Part shown: positions 24,401-38,200 of the stretch, piece after piece
Numbering within the stretch: position 1 is the first letter of the stretch
Layout: each line of letters opens with the position of its first letter
Source: Dipteris shenzhenensis
Taxonomy: Eukaryota; Polypodiophyta; Polypodiopsida; Gleicheniales
Length of the DNA stretch: 64,000 nucleotides
Assembly: GCA_047967505.1 (NCBI GenBank)
Contig: CM106541.1
Strand: one strand, 5' to 3'
Notes under the pieces: generated by a model
Database searches by the model: none
The model's input: the letters and a program-made list of their open reading frames with translations, nothing else
Told to the model about the DNA's origin: nothing
Translations under genes and position numbers: made by a program

Positions 24401-26239
24401 CTGAGGCAGAGTGAGTCAATCAGAGGCAGAGTACGTGTCCCAAGTGGTCTATCGGACTGGGTCAAGAGCACGATTGGAGTGAAGCAGGGATCTCCACTCT
24501 CACCGACTCTCTTCAGACTCTATATCGATGAGATCACATCTTTCATAGATCGCGTAGGAGGCAAGGGTTCACTCTTGGGTGACCTTATGATATAGATATT
24601 ATTATATGCTGATGAAATAGTTCTAATATCATCCTCAGCGGAAGGGCTGCAGAGACCTCTGGAGGCACTAGAGGTGTTTTGCAAAGAGAGAGACTTGACA
24701 GTCAACCTTGGGAAGACCAAGGTTATGGTCTTCAATACCTCACATGGAGTGATTCGTCGACTCAGCTTCACCTATCATGATGAGCCAATGGAAATAGTGC
24801 AGTCCTGCACATATCTGGGAGCAATCTTCACAGGACCCCTTTTCACGATGACACACACAGCCCAAGCACGACTCACACGAGGACGGGGTGCTTTGGCCAG
24901 ATTAGAGAGACAGTGCTTTCAGGCACACTTTTAGGACCCACCAACGAAGAACTGGCTCTTCGATACACTAGTACGACCGAAGGACATATATGCAGCATCC
25001 TTTTGGGGATGTGACTTATTGAAGACCGAGTGGAGAAATTTTAAGTGGCTACTGGTGACTATGGGGGCTAGGATGATTCGGAGTAAGCCCAATTCCACAT
25101 GAGATGGTATAGGCAAAGTTCATTATGACTCCCCTACAGATCGATGCCATCTTTCAGACAGTGACTTTCATCCACAAAGTCTGGGACTTGCCTCGATGGA
25201 GACTTTTGGAGTCCTCCAGGAGGAGGGATTCATCATCAGAACCAGTATCTAGAGGATAGAGGAGTCTCGTATGCATTGAGGATTGCCATTGGACATATCT
25301 GTGTTTCATCTCATCAATTGAGGATCGAGGCGGGGAGAGCAACAGGCATACCCAGGGAGCAGCAGCTATGTATGCTTTGCACACTAGGAGTGACTGAGAC
25401 AGAGGAGCACTTTCTATGTGTCTGCCCAGCCGACTATGAGATCAAGGGACGATACCATTGCCTCTACCAGGTGGGGAGCGGCTTCAGCCCACTCTCACGA
25501 TTGATCCATTTCCAAGATCAGGTTTGCATTGGGCTATATCTACTTGAGATGCGCCGACACAAGGAGACCCTACTACGACAGCTCAAAGAGCAGCAAGAGG
25601 TGATTAGACCACAGGACAGGGAGGCTGACAGAGCACAGCGCCACGTCAAAGACTTCTATGCATTTGAGTTAGCTCCAAGACATATCGGGGTGGAGGTGGA
25701 GTAGATAGCTGACATGCGGGCAGCTTGGATTATCGAGAGAGGGATGCAGAGACCACATGCAGCACGGAGAGTGACCAGAGCACACTGTGTTGAGGTCCGT
25801 CCTATCACAACTTTCCTCTTAGGAGACCGCCCGAGGGGAGGGGTTACTTTGAACATAGCCTAGCGGGTTCAGAGATCAAGGAGACCATGTCCCCCTCCAC
25901 CACCACAGCATGGCACAGCCCGACAGACGCAAATCCGAGACATTTTCATTGCTCACAGGTGAGCCACCATGGTGCCGGTCTTTGGCTTCTCAGCTTGAGC
26001 CTTAGATCTCGGCATGCTACAACTCTCAGATAGTTACTAGTCTTCGGGTTATACTTGATTTTTCTTGAGCCATTGAGCTCTGTAGAGCTATCAATTTTTT
26101 AGCTTAATAGTCTTAGCACTTAGCAAGGGCCTTAGTGCGCCCTTTGCTCCAGCCCACTGAGGCTTGTATCTGATCATCATTTGGTGTACTTTGTACCTTG
26201 TCCCATAGGCCCATGAGGTCTTTCGCGGACGTTAATACA

Positions 26240-26281
<42 letters not shown>

Positions 26282-29200
26282 TTTTTCTTTTTTTGGTGAA
26301 TTCATTGATTGATTATATTATATGAGTAGCAACCTCAAAGAAAGGTTCTACAATTACATCAACTGAAAATTTCAGTATATGCCAAAAAGACCTCATGATC
26401 TATGCAGCGGGTCTGCAAGCAATCAAAGAAAGATTGCTGCACAGAAGGCCTAAAAAAGCCAAACAGAGAGAAAGTAGGATCACCACTATATGTCCATAAA
26501 GTCCATAGTGCCCAGTAGCAAACCCAAACGAAGAAAAGATGAAACTCCGGTCTGGATGGATGAAACCCAAATAGCCAGAAGAACTTACCAAACGGAACAG
26601 ATGGGAATCTCGCTCGCAGGTGCTGTCGAAGCAGATCAAAAAACTCACGAGAGCACGGACAATGCCAAAATAAGTGAGGCACAATCTCCGAAGAAGCAAA
26701 ACATCTATGGCAAAGTGCAGGAGCAATGTGTCAATGAGCTAATAGCTGTCCAAATGGAAACACTCCCAAAAGTACTCGCCAAAAGAAAACCTGTTGCCGA
26801 AGCGGTACTTTATAGGCCCAAAGTTGCTGTAATCTTTTCCTCCACCACTTGGTTGGGCGATGCATTCGCCAAACAGAATCACCTCTCTCTGAAACCCAAG
26901 GTTGAGGCAAAAGGATTTTATACAATGCAGGTACAGTAATCTGAGATAGCGTCAAAGGACGAGAAGAGGACCCTGGAGAAGTCAAAGTCCAATCTTCCAG
27001 TCGGTCCTAGAGTTCCAAAGGAGGAATCGGAACAAAGGGCGAAAGCATAGAAGTAATTTGTCGCCACAAAGGACGATAATGAGAGCCCAATCCATATGTA
27101 GTGGCTGCTAGAGAAAAGGGGAGCACAGTACCAGCATCATCTATAACATTAGCAACCGAGGTGATGCCTTTAAACGAGACAAAGTAGGAACGTCGAGGTT
27201 CGTGTAAAGCCAAGGGAGGCTGAAAGACTTTCGACCAGTGAATGCTTTCAGCTCTCAAAGAATTCCCAAGCAAGGATTGCCGTCCATTCCATTCCAGATG
27301 AGAAAGAACATGCTTCCAGTCAAGAAGCAAGCGGGAGACAAAAGGGCATCTAGGCAAAGTGCCATTAGTGCAGCCAAAAAAGAAATCCCAGTGATCGAGT
27401 TGCCAATGACCAAATGCAGAAATACTGATATGAGTGACTAGAGTCCTAATCATAAGAGCCCAAGGCTGATCACCTTGCAGAAATTACAGCAACATTTTTC
27501 CCCTGTGGGCAAGAATATGCACATGAATATCCGTGATGTTCAATCCACCATGCATCTTGGGAGCACAAATGTGATGCATCGAAAGCAGCCTGAGACTTTT
27601 TCTGCCATGTTTGGATCGCCAGAAGAGTTCCATAAAGACATACATGAAAGATGTAAGATCTGCCTTAGTGAACATGATCAATGGCAAGTAAAATTGAATA
27701 TATGCCACAAGGATGGACTGCACTATTCGAAGACGAACGTGCAAAGGCCAGGTTGCCAGTTTCCAATACTCAAGCTTTTTGCGAAGCTTAGCCAAAACCC
27801 AATCAGTTTGTTGTCGGCGAGTGAGTTCCCACCCCAAAGGGTAACCAAGATGACGAACAAACTGAGTGGGTGGAATGATATCCCCGGGCCATAATAGACT
27901 ATGCCAGTCTTTGGAATGCAAAGGGAGCAGCTTAGACTTCTGAAAATTAACATGAAGACCAGCTGCCAAACCATAAATAGAGAGGGCCTGCATCAAGGCA
28001 CCAAGATCATGGGGCGTATTCTTCGGGGTAAAGAAAGAATCATCAGCATAAGCTTGAGCAACCATGCTGCGATTAGCATCCAATTCCAAGCCATGAAGTG
28101 ATCCTATAGCCACAAGATGATCAATATATTGCAGTATAGGATGAGTAGCAATGGCATACAGTAAAGCACTGAGAGGGCATCTCGCATAGTTTGCGAGATG
28201 AAATCCCATTGAACTGTGTTAAAGGCTTTTGCAATATCTACCTGCAAGAGTAGAACATCTTGCTGCATGTCTTTGGCATATTCAATCCCAATATAAGCAT
28301 TGGCAATGTTATCTGTGATATGGCGATGTGGAACAAAGCCATATTGGGAGGCATGCAACCCATCATGCAAATAACCTTTAATCCGATCAACCACCATTTT
28401 GGCAATGATCTTGTAAATGACTGGCATGAGTGTGATTGGCCTCCTATCACCCAGTGAATCACATAGCTGCTTTTTTGGAATCAGCTTGAGAAGACCCTTT
28501 TTCCATGACAAAGGCATTTGCTGATTTTGCCATGCTGTATTTACCATTTGCAGCAAGGTAAGAAGATCCCAGAATGCAAGACAAAATTCAACAGTGAGAC
28601 CATCCCATCCTAGAGATTTCCATCTGCCACAGGATCTCAGTGCATCAGACAATTAAGGGATGTTCAAGTTCCAAAGCGTGAGGATCAGACAGAATTGGAT
28701 GAACATGCTGCAAAAGAAGCTGACGTGCAGACACAACCTGAAGAGAAAGAGTATCCAGATGCCCAAAATGAGTGGAGAAGTGCTGCACACATAAATCAGC
28801 AAGCTCTGAATGAGATGTTGACCAAGAACCATTAGGCATCCAGATCCGACAGATATTGGCAGCCTGTCTTTTGTAGTGTAAACTCTTAAAAAATTGCTTG
28901 GAAGAGCAGCCTTTATCCAAAAATGCCCGTTGTCTGGATCGAGTTTCCCATTTAGCAAGCTTTCTGCGATCATTAGATTGAAGAGAGAATTGAGCCTGAC
29001 ATAAGGGCATGCTTTCCTCTGAAGATAAGTTGGGGGCCGGATCTTTCAGATGCTGAGTGGGCTCGAGTGGAGTGTGTACAGGTTCTTATGCAATCATGGA
29101 TGATTCGCAGTAAGCCCTCGATTCCCCATCAGATCATCCAGGTTGAGTTCGGATCATCCCCGCTATAGCTTGACGCAGCATTTCAGGTCATCATATATCT

Positions 29201-32200
29201 ATGGTGTGTCAGAGGGTACGGAGACTGCACTTCAAGATGTTGTAGATTACCATGGCTAGTAGTATCCCTATCTATGGCCCTAGCAGCTATGGGTGACCAA
29301 AGATACTAGTATGCACTTGCCGATAGATGGTTTGAGAGATTAGGGCTCTAGATGGATAGACTTCCTCCCTTCCAGTATAGCATTGACGCACAATTTCTCC
29401 CACTTCGGTATCATGAGGTTAACCATGTCATACGTGAGGACCTCCTGCAGCTACACACATTCCGGACTGAGTTGGAAGTAAGTGAATTCCCGATGAAGCC
29501 ACTTCTAGAGAGATCACTGCCTACACATTTTAGAGGTCTTTATTGACCCCTAGGATATAGTTGGGTGCATCTTCCCCATTCACTGAGAATTGCTATTGGG
29601 CAGCTTCAAGTGTCTTTGCATCGACTCCGCATCGAGAATGGCTGAGCTGAGGGATTACGTAGGGCGAGGCGCATATGCACCTTGTGTGGTCTACATGAGA
29701 TTGAGTCAGTGGAGCATTTCATTTTCAGATGCCCAATGTACTATGAGATCTGACGGTGCTACTTCTGTCTCTTCAGAGACAGCTCCGAGATTCTATCCCT
29801 CTTTGTTTGGCCGCTTACATTCATGAGATGGTCAGGCACTGAGAGCCCTTACTTAGATCATAGAGATAGGGACGGGGCACACTAGTAGACTCTTCTCAAA
29901 GCATGGACCACCTAGGTTGTTAGCATGCAGAGCGTGCCACATGGCACCTGGATGTGAGCTGGATGTGGGGTCCCCAGTCTCGCCCCATAGCCGCCGACAA
30001 AGCTTCACAGCCCCCCAAAAAGTCTCGGGAAGGGATAGACTGTGGAGGCCTCAACAATGCTTTATATCCAAGGTTCTCCTAGAGGCACAAGTGCTTGGGG
30101 GATGCACCATCCCCATGTACATGTGTCAGTAGCGCTCGGCCTCCTTGTCCGTGTATGCGAGGGTGAAGGCCATTACCTCCAACACCCCCCTATGGACAAA
30201 CCCTGAAGCTTTAAATCCAAGCACTGATCAAATCAAGACACGTGGACAAACTGCTCGGGGTCAACAAATCCAAGTTGCCCAAAGTGCCTCAAAGACCACG
30301 CAGTCAATGATGCCGCACTTCAAGATCACCGCGAATCATGGCACTCCACGGTGAGTCGTACTCAATGCCCAGCCGTACAGATCACGACACCTCTGCACAA
30401 GCACAAAGACCTAGGTGTCGATGTTTTAGAAATTGCGTAGCTTGCCATGTGTCAACAAACGCGACAATCGCCGCCAAAACCTGCTCTGATACCATGTTTA
30501 GCACGCAAATGCCAAGTGGCACTTGCATGTGAGTCGGGTCGTCCCCACCAGTCCCGTCCCATAGCCACCCACAAAGCTCCACAACCCCCCAAAAAGTCCC
30601 AAGAGGGATAGACTGTGGAGGGCTCAATAGTGCTTTATATCCAAGGTTCTCCTAGGTGCACAAGTGCTTATGGGATCTAGAGGTGCACAACAAAAATCCC
30701 TTCTGGGATATAGATGCAAGCTGCCCACTGCTCAAAAAATTAGCCAATCAAAGGCTCAAAATGCAACAGCCCAAAAGCATAAGCCCAACTGAAATTCTGC
30801 TAAATCTGCCTGCAAAACACCTACAAAATGTCCAAAAGCCCCAAATCTTGCAAAATTGGTGTCCAAGACCAAAAGCCCCAATTTGCAGGGTGAAATTGGG
30901 GCAAATACAGGAAAAGCCCCAAATTTTTCAAAATGCCCAATGCTCAAATCTGCCCCCAAAAATTGCTTGAATCCAAGCCAAATACTAGCCCAAATGCAAA
31001 GTACTTCTGCCCAAAAAAATCAGCCAAGCACTGCTCACTGCACTGTAGCAATTTCTTGTCAAATCTGCCTGCAAATTTCTCCAGCGAAAAAATGGCACCC
31101 GTGCAATGCACTTAGCAATGCCTATACAAATGTGCATGGGTTGGACCTGCAAAAAGAGAGCAGGACTGTATGGTGAGCAGCATGAACTGTACGGCAATCT
31201 GTTGTACAGTTGTACGGACGAGCGGAGGCAAGCTGTATGGCAAGCACGGGTGTACGGACACAGCAGACGGGAAGCAGGTACGGAGAGTAGTGGAGCAAGT
31301 ACTGACAGCTGCGTTCAGCTGTATGGGGACGCGGTTAGAGGTGCTCTGCAAAACTTTAAGACATCTAGCTGCTAGCTATGCAAGTCCGCAACAAACAAGA
31401 TGACTATTCTACCACATGCAATGGCTGTCCAAAACAGCAAATCGACACATCATGAGTTGAAGTTCTACATGGTCTCTTCTACTTTTATGTTCTTCTCTAT
31501 ACGAATTCTCTCTACAGATTGTTACTAATTTTAGCTCTAGTAGCATCGAGCAAACATACATGTGTTGGAGACAGAGTATTCTCTGATACCAAATGAAGGA
31601 TCTCCTCAAAGTTAGTCTCTACTAACTTTGGAGTTTTGGGATCCACTCTAACTCCAAGTATACCTGCAAAATGTCAATACTCAAACACTAGGACACATCT
31701 GGTGTGGGCTAGTGCATCACCACCCAACCATAGGTCCCTTAGGATCTCCAGGGACAATGATGAGGCACACTACCTGATTCCCTTCACCTGAGATGGTAAT
31801 GTGGCACACGGCCCACTTGGCATGTTGTTTGTGTGGGAGAACAGCCATGAATGAAGGCAACAGGTGACGTGGCAGCAGCCATGTGTAAAGGTCCATCCAC
31901 ATGAGTCATTTGTCAGTTGGCAGTAGGGTCGGTTGATTTGTCACCACGTCCATCACAGGTTGCTCCTCCACTCCCCATCACAATCACACGTGGCACACGT
32001 CTTCATCACTTGAGACTGAGCACATTGTTCCTTCACCTCCCATCTCAGGAGTTGTGCAAGGAAGGCTACTGAAATCTAGTAGAGGAGATGGTGGTTGTAT
32101 CTGTGGTTGAGCTTCAGTTTTCAGCCTGTTTGGGCTGTGCATATTAGGATGCACGTTGTCTCTCTCTTTCATGTGTGAACTATACTGGTCAAAGATTGTT

Positions 32201-35200
32201 TCTGCTGATGTGCATTGCAGGCATGGTGTAATCTCCATAAAGTGCACATTGTAACTGTCTGTATAACACTCGGGTTCTGTGTGTTAAGCTTGTCTGCAGG
32301 GAGCGTTCAATTTCGATTCTAGATGCAAGACAGAAATCAGTTCTTGTCATGTTTATACCAAAGATTGGGCCTCCATATATCTGGAAGGAAGTTGCTTTCC
32401 CAACAGAAATGAAAGAAGGCTATATTGTGCCATTGGCTTTTTAAGAGTCTGGTTGTAGTGTAAAATGCTAAATGAAAGAGCTTTCTTTGCTACTTCAGCT
32501 GCAGGCCATATTGACATGGAAGGTTTGAATGTCTGGAATATGGAAAACTGGTACTACATGTTTTCTCGTTTCTCTACTTTGAGCTTGTAGCCAAGTATAC
32601 TACTAGTCTCAATGAAGCTCTGCTGTATTGACAAAAAACCTGCTACTTGGTCCCAACATACTTATTATAGTCCATTGTCGATTCAAATGAGTTGACATAC
32701 CTGCAGCACTGTTTATAGAATTTGATCTGCTGCTGAAAGCTTAAGTTGGTTTAGTTCTGATGCTGATCTTAGGCTTCGTTTGTGTTAGGTGATTTCTTCT
32801 ACTCTTCTTGCATTGGCAGCCTTCTTGGACGTGATTTTAGTGAAAAAAAAAGGGTCCTCAGCAATTGGATCCTTTGACCATGGTGACACAAGCATCTTTG
32901 GGGAAGAAAATGATGGAAGGAGAAATGAAGTTGAAACTATGGCAGCAAATTTGTGTTTGAACCATAAGTTTTTCCGGGACTATGCAAAGTCAAAAAGCTT
33001 TCAAATTCGTTCTGCATCTTATCAAGCACTTTCTGCATTTGCTCAAAATGTCACCGCAGTATTTAATGGGCGGGACATGGAGACTGTTGGTGGCATTATT
33101 CTTGGATCATTTTCAGATAAAGATCCGTCATGTCATTCAGCCATGTGGGATATGGTGCTGCTAGTCAGTCGACAATATCCTCAGGTTTGGGATGCAGTCT
33201 CTGTTCGCAAATTTGTACTACCAAGGTTGTGGGCTTTCTTACGCCATGCAACATATGGCTCTGCAGAGATATCCTACCCATGTGTACTACCTCTTCTTTG
33301 CTTGATTCCCCCCCACATAATAAAACCTGCTGACGGGTTTCTTAAAGAGCTGTTTCTTAATTTATGGGAAGGCCACACAGGATGTCATATGACTATGAAG
33401 GATGAGCTTGCTTTAATAAAAGCTATACAGGAGTGCTTTCTTTGGACTATCAACAATGCAGCAAGGTTCTTCCATCTTCCTTTGTCACTCTAATTTTGTA
33501 ATGTTAATGCGTCTGTTATAATTACAGTGTATTTCATAAACTTATAACCAAAGTATGTCAATACAAGAAAGCTAGAACTCTCAGTTGATTGCAGAGGATA
33601 CGTAGGGAATGTAGTAAAGGCCTGTGTACAGAATATCTTGCATGAGAACTATGGCATCCACTCACTATAAATAATATTCAATGTAATGCTTGCAATTTTC
33701 TTTTCCAGTGTCAAATATGGTACGGGAATGGATGGTCTCTTACAGGTTAATGGCATACTTCTAGCAATTGTTGTCTACAATCTGAACCTATGTTGGACTG
33801 TGATTTCTAGAACTCTCAATTGATTGCAGAGGATACATGGGGGACGTGGTAAAGGCCTATGTACAGCATACAATGTATGAGAACTATGGCATCCATTCTC
33901 TATAAATAATATTCAATGTAATGCTTACAAATCTGGCTATTCTGGTATCAAACATGGTACGGGAATGGATGTCTCTTACAGCATCTCTTGCTTGAGAACA
34001 AGAGCATTAATGACGTACTTTTAGCGATTTCCATCTGTGATCTGAACCTGTGTTGGTTGGAAGCTGTCGATTATGTGAACATATGTTAGACTGTGATTTC
34101 TGACTTTGTATATAAGTCAAGTCTCTTAAAAGTTGTCTTTTCAACAGTAAGGAAATGGATCATTGTCTTGTGAAAGAAGGAAATTCTGTTTGATAATGTT
34201 TGCAAAGACCAAATTGTTAGTCAGTCAAAGTAAAAATAGAAAAATGCAATATGCTTGAAGGGAGCCTTTATCTGAATTGCAAAACAAATGAGCCTTTCAA
34301 ATTTGAATCTATTGGATTTGAATCATACAGTACACAGCTCAAATATCCCCTGCCCTCCTTTCTCCTCCTCCCTCGTTGCCCCCCCAACAATTCTTTAGGC
34401 AGGTTTGTGAAGCTTTAGTAGAGTATTGCAAGCTCTGGAACGTGGCAACTACCAGCACCTCAGGCTGAAGAGTGACTTCTTGCAGGTTTTGTGATATTGC
34501 TGGGTTGTCCACAACCTTTTCACAATAGCCATGCATCCTTTGACGAAACGGAGGATTGGTGTTGGAGAAGGCTCCATAAATGCCCAAGTAGCGGTTGTTT
34601 TACTTGCATTCCAGTCTACATCATGAAGGAATATTATTGAGCTACACGCTGGGAGAAATAAGCATCCCCTTTTAGGCTGCCCAAGCAGTTCTTACTGAAT
34701 GCGAGCATGCAAAAGCTCCTATTCTAGTTTCTCCTTGCAGTTGTGGAGGTATGTACACTTGGAGGCATGTACAGTGTCTCCTGTCATTAGGTGGCGGTTG
34801 CATGTGCTCCCATCAGGTAGTTGTCGCATGCTTGTTGAATTGATGGGTTTTGTAACTTTTTTCCCTTGTTTTTTGTCCAAGGGATTATGCAACTCGCCAT
34901 GAAATAACACAAAAGAATTATGGTTATTTATTCTATTGGAGTCAGTCCACACATGTGGGCAATAGCCTGTGGGTGGTGGTCAAAGTCCTAAAAATCAAAT
35001 AATGGCTCTAGCGTTCTCCTTAGAGAGAGCAGGAAAGCTTAATCAGAAAGAAGAGATTTGAGATAGATTGCAAAGTCTACTGGACATTGGGCAAGATCTT
35101 TGCATGAGCAGGAGGTTGCTTCTTCTCATAGGGAAAGGAATAATTGTTGGGAAGCTAGGGGGATAAGGTTGTAGTCTAAAAATTTCTAGTAGGGAATGTG

Positions 35201-38200
35201 CATGCCAACGGAACGCCGACCCCTTGGGTTATGGAAACGGGGAAATCCTAGGGAATGCGATGTCATTTGACCCATCAACAAATACACTATCCTTCACATT
35301 AGAAGCCTTGAAGTTGGAGTTCAAAGAACATCGAAGTTGGTGTTGCAAAGGATGTTGTTATGAAAATGCTGATTGCTGAAAAAGAAGAGGCCACAAAAGA
35401 GTTGGATGAGCTTGCTTTTCAACAGGTTCTTGACACTATTACACCATTGTCGCAAAGAAGAAGGATTCATGGAATAGAAGGCATGGATTGCGGGCTAGAT
35501 TCATTGCTAGATTTAAAACGACGTTGTAGATATCCATTTCTGCAAAGTATCCTCTTTCCTGGACAACTCTTAGATGATTACCAGCCACATGTCTTCAATC
35601 TACTATTGGTCCAAGATCGGGACTTGTGATTTGGTGAACAAAATGAGGCCAGATGGTAACTTGGGACAACAATGGGTGCATTTTGGTCATGTCCACAGGG
35701 TGAAGTGATGGTCTACCATGGGTGCCCATGTTTGTGGCCCATTCATCAGAGAGCTCCTAACAATTGCTACTTGTGAGTTCAAGATCGAAGGCAAAGGTGC
35801 ATAGATAAAGTTTTGGCAGCTCCTTAACGAGCAAGTAATAAAGAAATAGGTTCCCTTTGCCAAAATTTAGAGGCTTCATGGTAGATGGAGTGGGTGCAAA
35901 TTGGCTGGCATCTGCCCTTTTCTTGCTAGCTCATTGTCCCTTCCACTCACAGCACCCTCTTGATCATGATATTCCATTGTTTTCTGGTATAAATTGCATT
36001 TAATGACCACTCTTGAAGATTCTTTGTTAGATTTGGTGCCTCCTTCACGCTTGACTTTGTATACTCATGCCATTACTCTTGATTTGACGTGAAAGGGCCA
36101 TTTGCAAGAGTTGTGCCCATTCGGTTGATTATTGTGGGTCCCTCCACTGCAACAAATTATGCTTCCAACCAAAACTGCTTGATCTTCATTCCATTGAACA
36201 GATTTTGTGATTCATTCCCTTCCAGGTCTTTAAGGATTACAGTCCTAGTACCAAAGCAATGCTTGATCAACCCATACTTGGAGACGACTTTGCTTTCTTA
36301 GTCCCAATGGGGGGTAGCAGTCCAACATATGAATGGATAAGAGGAAGCCCTACAAACAAGCCTAGATCATTTGTCCCAAAATCGATGAATTGAATTGTTA
36401 AGGACAACCTAGTTGCAAAGCATACTTCAACAGAGGAGAAAGGCATCGCATAACAGCCATATCAAGAAAATAAGTTTCAAAGAGTGCATGCCCTTGAGAT
36501 AAGCACAAGGATTTGCATCAATACCACTTCCTCAAGCCAACTGGAGTGCAGTGTGCCCAAAGTGTCGTTAATTGTTTCAATGTTCCTTCGCCGTTTTATG
36601 AAGAATTCACAATGTTTCCATCCAATGAAATCCTCAGGGGCTGTATGCAAACAAAAGATTGCACACACAAACACAAGGTCATTGGCCTTTTGTGTCCCAT
36701 GTTTGGCAATTATTTCTCTGCATTGAGGGATCCTACTGGAACCTTAACTCAGTTTAGTCTAGATCCCCAATTCGACAAAAACTCATGATGAGCGGTGGTG
36801 GCCCTGCCATACTTAAGCCCATGTAGGTCTGATTTTACCTTGACTCCACCTTTCCTCTCCTTAGATGCCTTTAGCATATTAATCATATTGAGTGGTTCTA
36901 TCTTTCTTGGCACCTTTGGATCGAGGGTTGCACTTTGTTTTTCCCTTTTCTCGGGCACATCTGAGAGAACTCGGGTACTGGAAGTGGAACATACCAACAT
37001 TCATCCTGGTCCTCGCCGAATAGTCAGTCAACTTGGAATCAGGAAAAAAGACTGTCCAACATTTGGTGATCGTGCGGGGGAAAGAGGCATTGAGAGTTTT
37101 GACCCCTTAACTGCTTGCTAATGCTGTGTGTTGGGCTTGTGCATGTATATGCTCAACTGGGAGATGGCATATTGAAGATTAGGCCGGGTATGACATAAAT
37201 AAATGAGGCAGCCCACAGCCTGCTGATAAAGGTGGCATTAAATGGGGCACTCCCATGTTTAGAACCTAGACTCCAATGGTGTAGAAACTGGCTTGCAATC
37301 CTCGAACTAGAAGTGGTCTAAGAGCTGTCCAATGTACTTGGAGTGACTCATCATTATAACCCCCTCAACATATGCAAAATGGATGCCCAAGTAATAGTGC
37401 AATGAGCCCATGTCTATCATTACAAATGATTTCTGCAAATCAGCCTTGAAATCTGCAATTTTTCCCATATTTGGCCTAGTGACAAGCATGTCATCCACAT
37501 AAATAATGAGAATTAAAAATTCTATAGCACTCTTCGGACATAAAGAGTAGCCTCTGTATGTCAAATATGCATGTATCTTGGCATATCATGCCCCATAAAG
37601 GACCTTTTTCAGCTGGCATACCTGATTTTCAGAACCTTTCTGCTTAAAGCCAGGTGGCTGAGTGACATAGACCTCGGCGGTCTTAATGTCCAGCTGATGA
37701 ACCTCCCAATGTTTGTGGAATGCAAGAGCAATGATACACATCATGGTAGGCCATTTGATGGCCAAGGTATATGGATCAGCATCGGAGATGCACATTAGTC
37801 AACAGTCTGAGTGGGCAGAGAGAGTTATTGTTGCTTCTGCAAGGCATTTGACTCAGTCCCATGGGCTCTTCTCATCTCATGATCTTGAGCGTTGGGGATT
37901 TCAAATGATGTTATTTGGGTAGTCATGGCACTTTATGAGAGGGTCACATGCATGTGAGTAGCACCATCGGCGTGAAGTAGGAATGCCCATTGTCCCCATG
38001 CTCTTCGGTCTTTACATTGATGAGCTAACATCCTTTGTGGACTTTTTTGGGAGGAAGTGGTTTGCCACTAGCCAAGACTCTGGTCTCTCTCTTGCTTTAT
38101 GCAAATGATGTTGTCTTGATCTCAGACACAACAATACGTCTACAAGTTTATGTGGTGGCCTTATAGGCATTCTGTGACAACCAAGACATGGAGGTCATTC

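Noticed and set aside
23616-24419. A 267-codon antisense frame as a host gene
   Set aside because: It is low complexity (Ser/Pro/Leu, then Lys/Asn runs), overlaps open frames on the other strand and lies between LINEs. Composition explains its openness.
24430-25704. A telomerase or group II intron reverse transcriptase
   Set aside because: The block order, YADD-type box and C-terminal CTLC…HFLCVCP motif are those of LINE pol and match neighbouring LINE copies.
30483-31594. tRNA genes suggested by TGGTATCAGAG words
   Set aside because: No cloverleaf or T-loop surrounds them. They are primer binding sites of LTR elements.
33466-33493. Reading the 234-codon frame to its stop as the end of a complete protein
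   Set aside because: The listerin match ends exactly at the AAG|GTTCTT donor and resumes in phase at 56294. The tail FFHLPLSL is intron.
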